DNA of 64,000 nt, taken from assembly GCA_963728195.1 (NCBI GenBank), contig CAVSIX010000015.1, forward strand, positions 1-64,000, in the 5' to 3' direction. Source of the DNA: Sva-07 sp963728195 (lineage in GTDB: Bacteria; Actinomycetota; Acidimicrobiia; Acidimicrobiales; Ilumatobacteraceae). A program made the translations under genes and the position numbers. This document shows, piece after piece, positions 28,014 through 36,843 of the stretch. The notes under the pieces were generated by a model that did not search any database, was not told the origin of the DNA, and saw only the letters and a list, made by a program, of their open reading frames with translations. Numbering within the stretch: position 1 is the stretch's first letter; each line of letters opens with the position of its first letter.

Positions 28014-29193
28014 ATGCCCAACGAGGCGGTTCCCATTCGAGACATGGATGACGAATGTGCGGCGGAAGCGATCGTCGAGCGACTGCAGGATACCTTCAAG
28101 GAGTTGGTCTTCAGTGCGTGGGATCAGGACTTCCTGCTGACCGAAGAAGGCCGAAACGGCATGCGCGCCGCCCTTGTGGACCGCTACCTAGCATCGCGTC
28201 GCCATGCCGTGACATGGCTCGACAATGTTGTCGGAATCTCAGGAAAAACGTGGTGGAGGTCGGCTGCGGGACTGGATCGAGCACGGTCGCACTTGCCGAA
28301 CGCAACGCAGCGGTGTTCGCAATCGACATCGACCAACCATCCGTCGCCGCAGCAGAGTCCCGGGTGCACGCTCATGATGTCGATGGCGTCTCGATAGCGC
28401 AGTGCGAAGCCGAGGAGATCCTCCAGGTTGCGCTCTCGCAGAAGGCGGACCTCTACGTGCTCTTCGCTGTGCTGGAGCATCTCACGAGCAGGAGCGGTTC
28501 GACACCTTGCACCACTTGTGGAACGCATTGGAACCGGGAGGCGCCCTCGCGATCATCGAGACGCCCAACCGATTGAGCTACTTCGACAGCCACAGCAGCG
28601 AACAGGATTTCGTTCATTTACTGCCCGACTACCTAGCATTCCAGCTTGCCAAGGAGTCGCCTCGCCAGGCGTACCGAGACGTCATGGAGCGGGCGGCTCG
28701 CACCAACGATCCGGCGCTGGCTCATCAGCTCCGTATCCGTTTCGGCCTCGGAGCGAGCTTCCACGAGTTCGTCGCCGCGATCGACGATCCTTTGGAGGAG
28801 ATAGTGATCGCCGACGGCTACGAGGACGAAATTACGTCGTGGTTCGGGATCAACCTCGAGGAACTCACATTGCTCGAGTACATGATTGAGCGAAATACTG
28901 AAGTCCCGATGGCGTTTGCTCGTCCGGTCTTGAACATGGTGCTCCGCAAGCCGGCGGATCAAGCCCAAAGGGCCGATGCGATTTCGAGGAACAAGTTGCG
29001 TCGACGCCAGCTCTACACTACGTATGCGCGTGCCCCTCGGGATTGGAGAGCAAGAACAGAAGAGCTCACCAACGTGATCGCCGCTCAGGCTGACGAGATC
29101 GACCAGTTGCGAACCGCATTGCATCGATCAGGCAAACGCCGGTGGCCGGCATCAACACGTCTCCGAGGAGTCATCGAAGGTCTGCGTTCATAG
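28014..29193 (+). pseudogene. SAM-dependent methyltransferase, two frameshifts
   Basis: ATG 28014 follows a TAGGGT box by 6 nt. The first frame (MPNEAVPIRDMDDECAAEAI to about 28250) gives way to one with VVEVGCGTGSSTVALAERN (motif I) and VFAIDIDQPSVAAAESR (motif II) plus LYVLFAVLEHLTS (motif IV). Near 28490 a third frame takes over with ERFDTLHHLWNALEPGGALA and IETPNRLSYFDSHSSEQDF, open to 29193. The complete protein of about 390 residues would be a methyltransferase with an extended C-terminus ending in a short coiled coil. Both breaks can be repaired by single-base changes. Confidence 0.65.
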
Positions 29194-29600
29194 CACTGGC
29201 CTGTGGTCCATGCGTCATGAGCCCCTTCCTCACTCGGGTTCACGCCGACCAGCAAGGCTGCGAGTCGAGCCTCGGTCTGCGAGACTTGCCAGCCATCGAC
29301 CGTTACGATCCTCCCCTCACTGAAGTCACGATGCATGAACTCCTCCAAAGCGGAGAGGAATGCGACTGGATCGGGCACCTCGATGCCCCGACTGGTAGGG
29401 ATCAGTCCGAGCTCTGCAATCTCCCAGTCCGCGCTCGCCTTCCCGCCCTCGTCGAGAAAGGCCTGCCCGAAGCTGCGGGCGAGCTCGGCGTCTGCGAGCA
29501 CATCTGTGAGTAGACGAGGATTCGTCGAACGATCCCCGCAACCGACGAGGAGCCCCAATGCCGCCGTGCCACCGAGGGTTAAGAATTCACGACGGTCCAC
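29085..29600 (-). CDS. Tat-exported small lipoprotein paired with GMC oxidoreductase
   Basis: GTG 29600 lies 2 nt after the stop of the GMC oxidoreductase gene. The N-terminus has a twin-arginine motif (DRREFLTLGG), a hydrophobic stretch and a lipobox-like LLVGCGD, so the 171-residue product should be a Tat-exported lipoprotein. The middle (LEEFMHRDFSEGRIVTVDGW) resembles the small subunit-3-type partners of membrane gluconate or GMC dehydrogenases, which assist export of the flavoprotein. The last 50 residues look unlike protein and overlap the end of the convergent methyltransferase by 109 bp. The original stop may therefore have been lost by a frameshift near 29220. Confidence 0.65.
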   Translation of the reverse strand: MDRREFLTLGGTAALGLLVGCGDRSTNPRLLTDVLADAELARSFGQAFLDEGGKASADWEIAELGLIPTSRGIEVPDPVAFLSALEEFMHRDFSEGRIVTVDGWQVSQTEARLAALLVGVNPSEEGAHDAWTTGQCYERRPSMTPRRRVDAGHRRLPDRCNAVRNWSISSA

Positions 29601-29602
29601 CG

Positions 29603-31105
29603 CTACGACCTTTGCACGGCCAGGTGATCCGCAAGCCGGAGGGCCAGAGCCACGATGGTCAGCGTCGGATTGGCAAAGCCGGCAGTCGGAAAGACTGCGC
29701 CGCCCGCCACCCACAGCCCGGTGACGCCGTGGACTTTGCAGTCTGCGTCAACGACTCCATTTCGCGGTGAGTCAGCCATTCGTGCTCCACCGAGGTGGTG
29801 CGATGCCGGCCCCACCACATCGAGCAACGTCTCGACATCGCGAGGCGCCGTTCTCAGCCGTCCCAAGTGACCCGCACCAAAGGCAACGGCGACGATGTCA
29901 AGCGTGGTCTCCAGACTCCGTCGGTCATCGTCCGTAAAACGCCAATCGAGTTGTAGGCGCGGCAGCCCGGTCTCATCGATCTGCATCTTGTCGACAGAGA
30001 TACGACTGTCCGGATTCGGTGCCTGCTCGAGCACGAGGGAAACATGACCGAACATCTCAGTGAGATCTCGTGTTTCCGCAATTGTGCCTGCGACGCCGAC
30101 GACGGGAGCGATGCTTGCGGGATCTGCAAGTGCAGACATGGCTCCGAGGCCCTGCAGCCCAGGAACCGAGAGTGCGCCATAGCTACCCAGGAGCCCATAC
30201 CTACGACGGGTCTCCGGATCCAGTACGAAGTGGCCGCGCCAACGATGGACTGCCGATGCAAAGTCAGCAGTACCGACACCGAAGAATTCGACATCGGTAA
30301 GTCGCCCGAGGAACAGCGTCGGTACTTCCCAGACGATCGGATGTTCCATAAAGAACCTGCCGACCAGATCCTGTGCGTTCCCAATGCCCGACGATTGCAC
30401 ATCATCGGATGCCAACATCAGGCGACTGGTCTCCAGCGCACCAGCGGCGAGGACGGTGTCTGCCGCCTTCACCGGTACGGTCCTACCGGTAAGGTCACGC
30501 ACCTCGACGCCTGTGACGCGACCATCCGAGTTGGAATGGATTCGGTTGGCGCGCGCTTCGGTTACGACGGTGACATGGCGACTTGAAATCAGCCGTGGGC
30601 CGTACGTCGGACCGAACCGGGTAGGCGGGCTGTACTGGAAAACCGCAGGTCTGATCGGTTGGAAGACAGCAGGCCGCTCTATGTCCGACGAGTCCGACCA
30701 GACGTCGGCCCGGTAGTCGTAGGGTCCGAGTTCGAGCAAGCGGTGCGCTGCCTCGTAGTGGATGTCGAGATCGTCCCGCCCAATCGGCCACCCCGAGTGC
30801 GGTATCCAAGAGCGCTGCTGGAAATCCTCTGGCTCGAGGGGTCGGCACACGCCCGTCCAGTGACCGCTGGTTCCTCCCAGTCCCTGCAGACGCGTCCCGA
30901 GGATCGGGTACTCGTTCCCGAGGTTCACTCCATCCATGGTTTTCGCATCGATCGATGGTTCATCACCTCCAGCTTCCAGCAGCAGAACGTCGACCCCATG
31001 CTCCTCTAGTCGCAGCGCCGCAGCGATGCCGGCCGGGCCACCGCCAACGATGCAGACATCGACCTCGAGACCGGCCGCTGGAAGGTCCGTTGCGATGAGT
31101 TTCAC
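29603..31105 (-). CDS. GMC-family FAD-dependent oxidoreductase
   Basis: This 500-residue flavoprotein probably oxidises an alcohol or sugar hydroxyl. VDVCIVGGGPAGIAAALRLE is the N-terminal FAD dinucleotide fold (about residues 15-34), and LQGLGGTSGHWTG is the GMC signature near residue 75. The C-terminal active site has SHHLGGARM (catalytic His region) and PTAGFANPTLTIVALALRLA (FAD-contacting block). GTG 31105 sits 6 nt after a TAGAAT box, which suggests leaderless transcription. It has no signal peptide of its own, but the coupled Tat lipoprotein downstream could carry it out as a complex. Confidence 0.85.
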   Translation of the reverse strand: MKLIATDLPAAGLEVDVCIVGGGPAGIAAALRLEEHGVDVLLLEAGGDEPSIDAKTMDGVNLGNEYPILGTRLQGLGGTSGHWTGVCRPLEPEDFQQRSWIPHSGWPIGRDDLDIHYEAAHRLLELGPYDYRADVWSDSSDIERPAVFQPIRPAVFQYSPPTRFGPTYGPRLISSRHVTVVTEARANRIHSNSDGRVTGVEVRDLTGRTVPVKAADTVLAAGALETSRLMLASDDVQSSGIGNAQDLVGRFFMEHPIVWEVPTLFLGRLTDVEFFGVGTADFASAVHRWRGHFVLDPETRRRYGLLGSYGALSVPGLQGLGAMSALADPASIAPVVGVAGTIAETRDLTEMFGHVSLVLEQAPNPDSRISVDKMQIDETGLPRLQLDWRFTDDDRRSLETTLDIVAVAFGAGHLGRLRTAPRDVETLLDVVGPASHHLGGARMADSPRNGVVDADCKVHGVTGLWVAGGAVFPTAGFANPTLTIVALALRLADHLAVQRS

Positions 31106-31157
31106 ATGCCGATTCTACGAACGCCGCACGCAAGGCCCGACGGCGGCAGCCAACGAC

Positions 31158-31943
31158 TCAGACCCGTTCAGCCGACGGGTGGACCTGCGTCGAGCGAATC
31201 CGGTCCAGCCAGCCCAACAGCACGGCCACTGCACGAGGATCGTGGCGCAGCCGGTGGCCGGCACCTTCGAACAGGCTCAGCTCGGCGCTGCCGTGGGCGT
31301 TGACCAGCTGGCGGGCGTCGGACACGGGGACGCTGTCGTCCTCCTCGCCGTGCATCACCAGTAGCGGACGCGGCGCGAACCGGCGGGCTGACGCCACCGG
31401 ACGGAACCGGCGGAACTCGCGCGTCCACTCCTCCACCGACGGCGGGAAGTCGCGGCTGTGGATCGCTCCGATGTCGCGGGCATGCTCGAGGAAGCGGCGG
31501 GGATGATCGGCCCAGTCGTCGAAATCCGCCCGCGGACTCAACAGGCCCGCAGCCGAGACCCTCGGATCATCGGCCGCTACGCAGATCGCGATCGAGCCAC
31601 CGGTGTTGGTGCCGAGCAAGATCACCCCTGTGGGCTCGTGCAGCGTGAGCAGGTGCGAGATGGCGTTGCGCAGATCGTCGACCCAGCCCTGCAGCGAGAA
31701 GTCGCCCTGACTCTCGCCGCATCCCCGGAAGTTGAACGTCATCGCGATGCAGCCGAGTTCGTGGGCCATCCGATCCATCAGCTGCGGGAACGTGCCCCCG
31801 GCACGTTGCGCATCGAGCGAAGCGATCGGGAAGCCGTGGCAGAGGATGACGGCGGGGCCGGCCTCGATCGCTCCGGACGGACTGGCGATGTGGCAGGCCA
31901 GCGACAATCCGTTCGAGACGAACCGTTCGTTCATCCCCGGCAT
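31158..31943 (-). CDS. Alpha/beta hydrolase with Asn at the nucleophile position
   Basis: This 261-residue alpha/beta-hydrolase has AVILCHGFP (oxyanion-hole HGF), MTFNFRGCGESQGDFSL, the acid loop LVMHGEEDDSVPVS and the catalytic His region LFEGAGHRLRH. The nucleophile elbow, usually G-x-S-x-G, reads LLGTNTGGSIAI, with AAC (Asn) where Ser is expected. The protein may be non-hydrolytic, or the following Thr or Ser may act. It begins 1 nt after the stop of a small gene, making a two-gene unit. A housekeeping carboxylesterase-like role is the fallback. Confidence 0.75.
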   Translation of the reverse strand: MPGMNERFVSNGLSLACHIASPSGAIEAGPAVILCHGFPIASLDAQRAGGTFPQLMDRMAHELGCIAMTFNFRGCGESQGDFSLQGWVDDLRNAISHLLTLHEPTGVILLGTNTGGSIAICVAADDPRVSAAGLLSPRADFDDWADHPRRFLEHARDIGAIHSRDFPPSVEEWTREFRRFRPVASARRFAPRPLLVMHGEEDDSVPVSDARQLVNAHGSAELSLFEGAGHRLRHDPRAVAVLLGWLDRIRSTQVHPSAERV

Positions 31944-31944
31944 G

Positions 31945-32184
31945 TCATGGCCCCCAGGTCACACTCCGTGGCGTGCGGTAACGCCGACGCGAGCCCGGCG
32001 TCGCCAGCGTGTAGCCGCGGTTGCGCGCTTCGGGAAGCGTGTCGGGACAGAAGCTGAGTGCGACGCCCTGTGCAACGAACTCGTCGATGACCTCAGCGTC
32101 CTCCCACGAGTCGAGGTCGTAGACCAGCTGGGTGCGCTTGTCGCCGAGAAAGCGGCTGTGCTCGAACTTCGGGTGGTGTTCCAT
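31945..32184 (-). CDS. Small conserved-looking hypothetical protein
   Basis: This 79-residue protein starts MEHHPKFEHSRFLGDKRTQL and ends RRRYRTPRSVTWGP. It is soluble, with no membrane segment, signal or cysteine pairs (one Cys only). I do not recognise the family. The ATG at 32184 is preferred over an upstream in-frame ATG at 32232 because the extra 16 residues do not look like protein and would overlap the next gene. Close spacing to the hydrolase (1 nt) suggests co-translation. Confidence 0.6.
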   Translation of the reverse strand: MEHHPKFEHSRFLGDKRTQLVYDLDSWEDAEVIDEFVAQGVALSFCPDTLPEARNRGYTLATPGSRRRYRTPRSVTWGP

Positions 32185-32212
32185 CGAGATCCCACGGTAG
32201 TCCCGACTGCGC

Positions 32213-34822
32213 TCAGGGCACCCACCAACCATTGAGGTCGACGATCAGATCGCCGCCGCCGTACGTCCATGCGCACGACTGCACGCCGCGGAGCGGCACG
32301 ATCGCCCCGTTCGCCGCAACCTGTCCCACCTTCTGGTTCACCGTCGAGGTCTCACGACGTGTGGTGCAGTCGTAGGTGGTCACGTAGCCGTCCACGACGT
32401 GGTTGGCGCCGGTCACGTTGACGTACGCCGCTCCCGGAACTTGCCCGCCGAGTGCCGCCGCACCGACGCTGTATCCGACATCGACGCCGGCGCCGGGAGT
32501 GCCCGAACGGCGGGTGTCGAGCACGCGGATCGGTGGCGTCGGCTCGTAGCGGAGGCCCGAGGGGGCGAAGGCGCCCAGCACGTCGACGAGCACCTCGGTT
32601 GCGGCGTAGGAGTAGATGCACACCCGCCCACCGCTCAGACCGACGATGGTGTTGTTGGGTCGCGCCTCCTTCGAGACGTAGTTGACCGTCGACGTGTTCG
32701 GGACGTTGCCGCTGCACGGGAACACGGTGATGAAGCCGGCCGTCGAGGCGTTGACCGCCGTGACATTCAGGGCGACGGCGCTCGACCCGGGCGGCACCAG
32801 TCCGTTGAGGTCGACGGCCATCGTCGCACCGGCGGCGAGACGTCGGCCGCCGATGCCCGAACGGGTGTCGACCGCCCGTCTCGGACCGATCGGGGCGAGC
32901 TGCGATGCTCCACGCGGGCCGAGCCACCCGGTGATGTCGACCAGGATGTCGGTGTCGCCGTAGCTCCACACGCAGAGTTGCCCGGCGCCGGACAGCGCAG
33001 CGATGGTCGTGTTCGCCACCGTCTGGCCGGCGACGTAGTTGAGCGTCGAGGTGTCGGGCAGGGCGTCGCTGCACGGATACACGGTGACGTACCCCGCGAT
33101 CGCCGGATCGACGGCGGTGACGTTCAACACCGCAGCCGTTGCGTCCGCCGGCACGGTGACGTCGTCGGCGACCTGCAGCACCACCTGGCGGCCCGCACCG
33201 ACCCGGCCGGTCGCTCCGAGCCTGTTGCGGGTGTCGACGAGACGAACCGGCGTGACCGGCGTGAACGACGACGCACCAGCGGTCGGCGGAGCCGCACCCT
33301 GGGGTGCATCGACGACGAGTTCGTAGGCGCCCAGCGATCCGTACGTGGTGAAGCCCGTCGAGGCCGTCAGCCAACCGATCGGCTCGACCTCGATCGTGTA
33401 GCGGCCGGCGGTCACGGCCGGGGCGACATCGACCGTCCAACCCGACGGTGTCCCCACGTCCTTCGATTCGACGACCGCTCCAGCGGAGTTGCGCACGGTC
33501 AACCGGGCAGCGAGGTTCGACCACGCTGCCTGGCCGGCCGGCGGGCGCAGCTGCACCGACAGCGTGCCGTCGGCGACGTCGACGGCGAACACGTCGCGGT
33601 CGCCGGTCGTATCGATGCTGCCGGACGTGGTGGACGTGGCTGCGACCACGGTCGGGCGACCGAGAAGACCGGAATGATCGTCGGGTCGGTAGCCAAGTCC
33701 GGGCTGACGGTTCTTGCCGTCGGCGATGATCGCCAGATCGTCCTCGAGATTGTTCGAACCGGCATACTCGCCACGCGACCACTGCGTAACCGGCGTGCTC
33801 GGGCTGGTGCCGCGGCCCATGATCGGGGCCCAGGCGCCGTGGCCGCCGTAGTAGCCGGTGGCGGGAAGCGCCCCGTCGTGGCTGAGGCCCAACGTGTGGC
33901 CGACCTCGTGTGACGCAGCCTCCGCCACCGTCTTCGGGGTCTGCTTGAAGGCGGCATCGGTGAACACGTAGGCGGCGTGATCCTGCTCGGCGGTGAACAC
34001 GCCGACGAGGGCGATGCCGATGAGGCCGCCGGTCGTGAAGTTGGACGGGCTGATCACGACGCGTTGGCCGTATGCGGTGTCGGTGGCGGAGGATCGTCGC
34101 AGTGCATCGATTCCCGGATCGCGGGTCGTGACGTTGACGTCGAACGGGCGGTAGTCCTCCGCCATGCGCTGCCACACTTCGAAGATGATCGCCCGCTCGG
34201 AGGCGGAGAAGCCGGGTGCGCCGTCGGCGTCGAACGGAGCCGACGAGATCACCGCCGAATAGCCCGCAGCACCCCAGGCGGGATCGACGACCGTGTGACC
34301 ATCGAAGTCGAGATAGACCACCCGACTCGACGTCGGGCGCGAGTCGAGCGCGAACACATCCGCAGGCACCGCCGCCGACGTCAGTGCCGACGTCGTCACG
34401 GGCGACGTCGGAGCCTCCAGCGCCTCCGCATAGCCGACATACCCCGAGTCGGTGACGAACATCGAGGTGTCGTCGAGCAGTTCGCCCTTCAGCTCCTGTG
34501 CCTCGAATCCGGCGTCCGCGGCGACGTCGTCGAGGGTGTCGGTCTGCTCGAGCTGCTCGACCGCTTCTGCGCCCTGCGTCACGTCGAGATCAGCGCCCTC
34601 GAGCAGGCCACCGTCGGGCTGCTCGGTGTCGGGCTGGTCGGTGTCGGGCTGCTCGGTGTCGGGCTGCTCGGTGTCGGGCTGGTCGGTGGACACCCCGACG
34701 TCGCCGTCGCCCGGTGCAGCGAGCACGTGTGCGCCGCCAGTCGCAGCGAGGCCGACCGCCAGTGCGACCGCCAACGAACGGCGTCGCACCGCTGTCCGAT
34801 GGAGAGGGCGGTGCCGGTTCAC
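32213..34822 (-). CDS. Secreted metzincin-like metalloprotease with three VDTR repeats
   Basis: GTG 34822 stands 6 nt after a TACTTT box. A Sec signal peptide (RRRSLAVALAVGLAATGG) is followed by a low-complexity PDTEQ/PDTDQ linker (residues about 45-70). The catalytic domain contains RVVYLDFDGHTVVDP and the zinc motif HEVGHTLGLSHDG (about 304-316), with the third His and metzincin Asp, and APIMG as a likely Met-turn. A PPC-like beta domain (about 390-500) follows. Three VDTR-type repeats then start at RLVDTR (about 525), RAVDTR (about 647) and RVLDTR (about 767). At 869 residues it resembles surface-bound reprolysin-like proteases, and the repeats probably anchor it or bind substrate (inference). 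Confidence 0.82.
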   Translation of the reverse strand: MNRHRPLHRTAVRRRSLAVALAVGLAATGGAHVLAAPGDGDVGVSTDQPDTEQPDTEQPDTDQPDTEQPDGGLLEGADLDVTQGAEAVEQLEQTDTLDDVAADAGFEAQELKGELLDDTSMFVTDSGYVGYAEALEAPTSPVTTSALTSAAVPADVFALDSRPTSSRVVYLDFDGHTVVDPAWGAAGYSAVISSAPFDADGAPGFSASERAIIFEVWQRMAEDYRPFDVNVTTRDPGIDALRRSSATDTAYGQRVVISPSNFTTGGLIGIALVGVFTAEQDHAAYVFTDAAFKQTPKTVAEAASHEVGHTLGLSHDGALPATGYYGGHGAWAPIMGRGTSPSTPVTQWSRGEYAGSNNLEDDLAIIADGKNRQPGLGYRPDDHSGLLGRPTVVAATSTTSGSIDTTGDRDVFAVDVADGTLSVQLRPPAGQAAWSNLAARLTVRNSAGAVVESKDVGTPSGWTVDVAPAVTAGRYTIEVEPIGWLTASTGFTTYGSLGAYELVVDAPQGAAPPTAGASSFTPVTPVRLVDTRNRLGATGRVGAGRQVVLQVADDVTVPADATAAVLNVTAVDPAIAGYVTVYPCSDALPDTSTLNYVAGQTVANTTIAALSGAGQLCVWSYGDTDILVDITGWLGPRGASQLAPIGPRRAVDTRSGIGGRRLAAGATMAVDLNGLVPPGSSAVALNVTAVNASTAGFITVFPCSGNVPNTSTVNYVSKEARPNNTIVGLSGGRVCIYSYAATEVLVDVLGAFAPSGLRYEPTPPIRVLDTRRSGTPGAGVDVGYSVGAAALGGQVPGAAYVNVTGANHVVDGYVTTYDCTTRRETSTVNQKVGQVAANGAIVPLRGVQSCAWTYGGGDLIVDLNGWWVP
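34613..34686. repeat. 15-bp coding minisatellite in the protease gene
   Basis: About five tandem 15-bp units related to GGTGTCGGGCTGCTC, with C/G variation at one position, encode the PDTEQ/PDTDQ linker behind the signal peptide. Units differ by single bases, so copy number could vary by slippage and alter linker length. Confidence 0.85.
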
Positions 34823-35310
34823 GCTGCAAAAGTATCGACCGGCGGCGGCATCCGTCGGGCAGGCCACCCGATGTCCGGACGCGACAGTGCCGGAGCCGAC
34901 GATCGACTCCGGCACTGCACGGACTGTGGGACTGAAGCCATCACGACCGGGCGTTACGCGTGGGGTCTGACCCCTGGCGTAACGTTCGGACACCGCGGGG
35001 ACCAGCTGCGGCGATGGGCTTCAGCGGGGGTTGGCGGAAATTCGCCAGGCGGTCCAGCCTGTCGGCCTAGCGGCCAACCACCTCCAGGGTCCCGTATGAA
35101 TTGTCTGGCATGTGTTGGACCACCTCCTCTCTCTGGTGACGGACAGAGTAGAACGCGACGACGCTCGCATCCAGTCGGTATTCGCCATTCACTCCAACGA
35201 GTGGATCGCCGTTCGGGCTGGTCTCCAACGGATGGTCGATGCCGAACCGTCTGAGAAGTGGTGGTAGCTCGAGGCGAGCTGTGGTGGCGCTCGCTGTCTG
35301 AGCCCCGGCG
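34823..35310. other. Intergenic stretch without a recognisable gene
   Basis: About 490 bases lie between the protease start and the next gene's stop. It holds the family A palindrome at 34953-34983 and a TACTTT box just upstream of the protease start. I found no credible reading frame or RNA gene in the remainder. Confidence 0.6.
34953..34983. repeat. 31-bp palindromic repeat, family A, copy 3
   Basis: Arms GTTACGC and GCGTAAC with the same TGGGGTCTGACCCC core as copies 2 and 4. One arm base differs (GCG for GCC). It lies about 130 bp upstream of the protease start. Confidence 0.9.
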
Positions 35311-36138
35311 TCAGATGGTGTAGGTCTGGTTCTGGAGGATCTTCGACGCCAGCGCGAGGTCGCCGTCGATCACCACCTGATCGAGCAGATCGTCCGGCCC
35401 GACTCGACCGGCGCACCGCCTGGTCATCACCCCGACCGGCATCGTGAGCACCACCGTGGCCGGCGCGCTGAGGACGGGAACCACTGCCGCGCGCTCGCCC
35501 ACCTCGACGTTCATCTCGCGCACGACCGCTCCCCCGTCGGTCAGCGCGAACGTCACCGACTGGCCCGCCGTCGCGCCGGCCTTCTTGCCGACGACGAATC
35601 CGAGTGCGGTTGCCATCTCGTCGAGAACGACCTCGACGGCGAGGCCGGTCTCGTGGCCCGGCCGGCCGACCGCGTCACGGATGTCCTGTTCGTGCAGCCA
35701 GCAGTCGAACACGCGGATCTGCATGAAGCGCCCGTAGGTGTCCTTGCCGGCGGGGGTGAACGACTCGGCGTTCCACTCGTCCTCGGACATCGCTTCGAGT
35801 GCTGCCAGGCGAGCGCCGGTGAGCTCGCGGAACCGGGACAGCACCTCGTTCGACGGCACCGCGCGCAACGACTCGACCCACTGTTCGTTGAATGCGCCGA
35901 TGTCGTTGCGCACGTGTGCGTTGGCATCGCGGTCGATCTGGACGTCCGGTCCGGGCTCGCCGGCGAGCATCGCCTCGGTGCCGACGATGTGGGCGACGTT
36001 GTCCTGCACGCTCCAACCGGGCAGCGGCGACGGCAGACGCCACTCGTCGTCGGTGAGCTCACCGAGCAGCTCGCTCATGCTCGCCCACACCTCCCCCAGC
36101 GCAGCGACGGTCCGGTCCTTCGGGATGTTCGATGCCAT
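35311..36138 (-). CDS. Maleylpyruvate isomerase-family mycothiol-dependent enzyme
   Basis: This 275-residue protein opens with a DinB/MDMPI four-helix domain: ALGEVWASMSELLGEL, LPSPLPGWSVQDNVAHIVG and FDCWLHEQDIRDAVGRPGH, whose His residues typically bind a divalent metal. The C-terminal 90 residues form a beta-rich SCP2-like domain (VVLTMPVGVMTRRCAGR). Members use mycothiol, the actinobacterial thiol, for isomerisation or detoxification, and many have unknown substrates. ATG 36138 is the first plausible start. It is a stand-alone gene. Confidence 0.8.
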   Translation of the reverse strand: MASNIPKDRTVAALGEVWASMSELLGELTDDEWRLPSPLPGWSVQDNVAHIVGTEAMLAGEPGPDVQIDRDANAHVRNDIGAFNEQWVESLRAVPSNEVLSRFRELTGARLAALEAMSEDEWNAESFTPAGKDTYGRFMQIRVFDCWLHEQDIRDAVGRPGHETGLAVEVVLDEMATALGFVVGKKAGATAGQSVTFALTDGGAVVREMNVEVGERAAVVPVLSAPATVVLTMPVGVMTRRCAGRVGPDDLLDQVVIDGDLALASKILQNQTYTI

Positions 36139-36194
36139 GGAGGCATCTTGGCAAAGTGGGCGCCGACCCGCTGCAGCGGGTCGATCTCGGCAGG

Positions 36195-36656
36195 TCAGAG
36201 TGCGTCGTCGAGTCCGGCGCGGGGACCGACGGCACCGATTGCATCGAAGTACTGCAGGTGGGCCTCGACGACGTTGACGGCGTCGACATCGTCGAGCAGC
36301 TCGATGCCGTTGTCCTCTGCGGCCCCGATGAGATATGCGGTGAGGGTGTCCTCGGTGAGCACGACCGGCTCGGAGATCGACTGCGGTTGGTCGACGACCC
36401 GATCGGGCTGGAGGCCCTGTTCGTGCAGCCAACGCATGTGGAACATGAGCAGCTGCTCGACCTCTCCGGGCGTCAGTCGGGCCTGGCTCGCCTCGGGCAG
36501 CCGATCGCACACGAAGTCGACCGCCTCGTCGAGCTGGTACACCGCCCGCGGCGCCACGGCGTCGAGGCGATGCGCCTCGCGACCGACGACCGCCGCCGCG
36601 ATCGCGAACACGAGCAGTGCGGCGACCACTGCGAACACGATCGTGATGCCGTCCAT
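36195..36656 (-). CDS. Membrane-anchored hypothetical protein
   Basis: These 153 residues have one N-terminal membrane helix (ITIVFAVVAALLVFAIAAAVV) and a soluble acidic domain inside the cell or periplasm. The domain includes LTPGEVEQLLMFHMRWLHEQ, which resembles small actinobacterial membrane proteins of unknown function. A TAGACT box lies 8 nt before the ATG. Its 3' end is 56 bp from the start of the isomerase-family gene, so they may be co-transcribed. Function is unknown. Confidence 0.6.
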   Translation of the reverse strand: MDGITIVFAVVAALLVFAIAAAVVGREAHRLDAVAPRAVYQLDEAVDFVCDRLPEASQARLTPGEVEQLLMFHMRWLHEQGLQPDRVVDQPQSISEPVVLTEDTLTAYLIGAAEDNGIELLDDVDAVNVVEAHLQYFDAIGAVGPRAGLDDAL

Positions 36657-36672
36657 CGCCCGGAAGTCTACG

Positions 36673-36707
36673 AACTGTCACACCGTGCCGGGTCGAACGT
36701 GACACTT
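36673..36707. repeat. Palindromic repeat, family B, copy 2
   Basis: AACTGTCACACCGTGCCGGG followed by TCGAACGTGACACTT. Outer arms AAsTGTCAC and GTGACACTT pair. It sits upstream of the membrane-anchored gene and downstream of the acyl-CoA dehydrogenase gene. The rest of 36657-36843 shows nothing else. Confidence 0.8.
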
Positions 36708-36843
36708 CCGGACTCATCCCGAACGCGGACGAGCCGCACCCCGCAGTACGGGACACGGCTCGTCGATTCGTGAGGTGTCTTTCCCGGTCGGGTCCGGAAG
36801 GACCGTTGGTCCTTCGGCGTCGGTCCGGAAGAACAGGTACTTG

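Noticed and set aside
34953..34983. Insertion-sequence terminal inverted repeat
   Set aside because: No transposase gene lies within reach of the four family A palindromes and no target duplication was seen.
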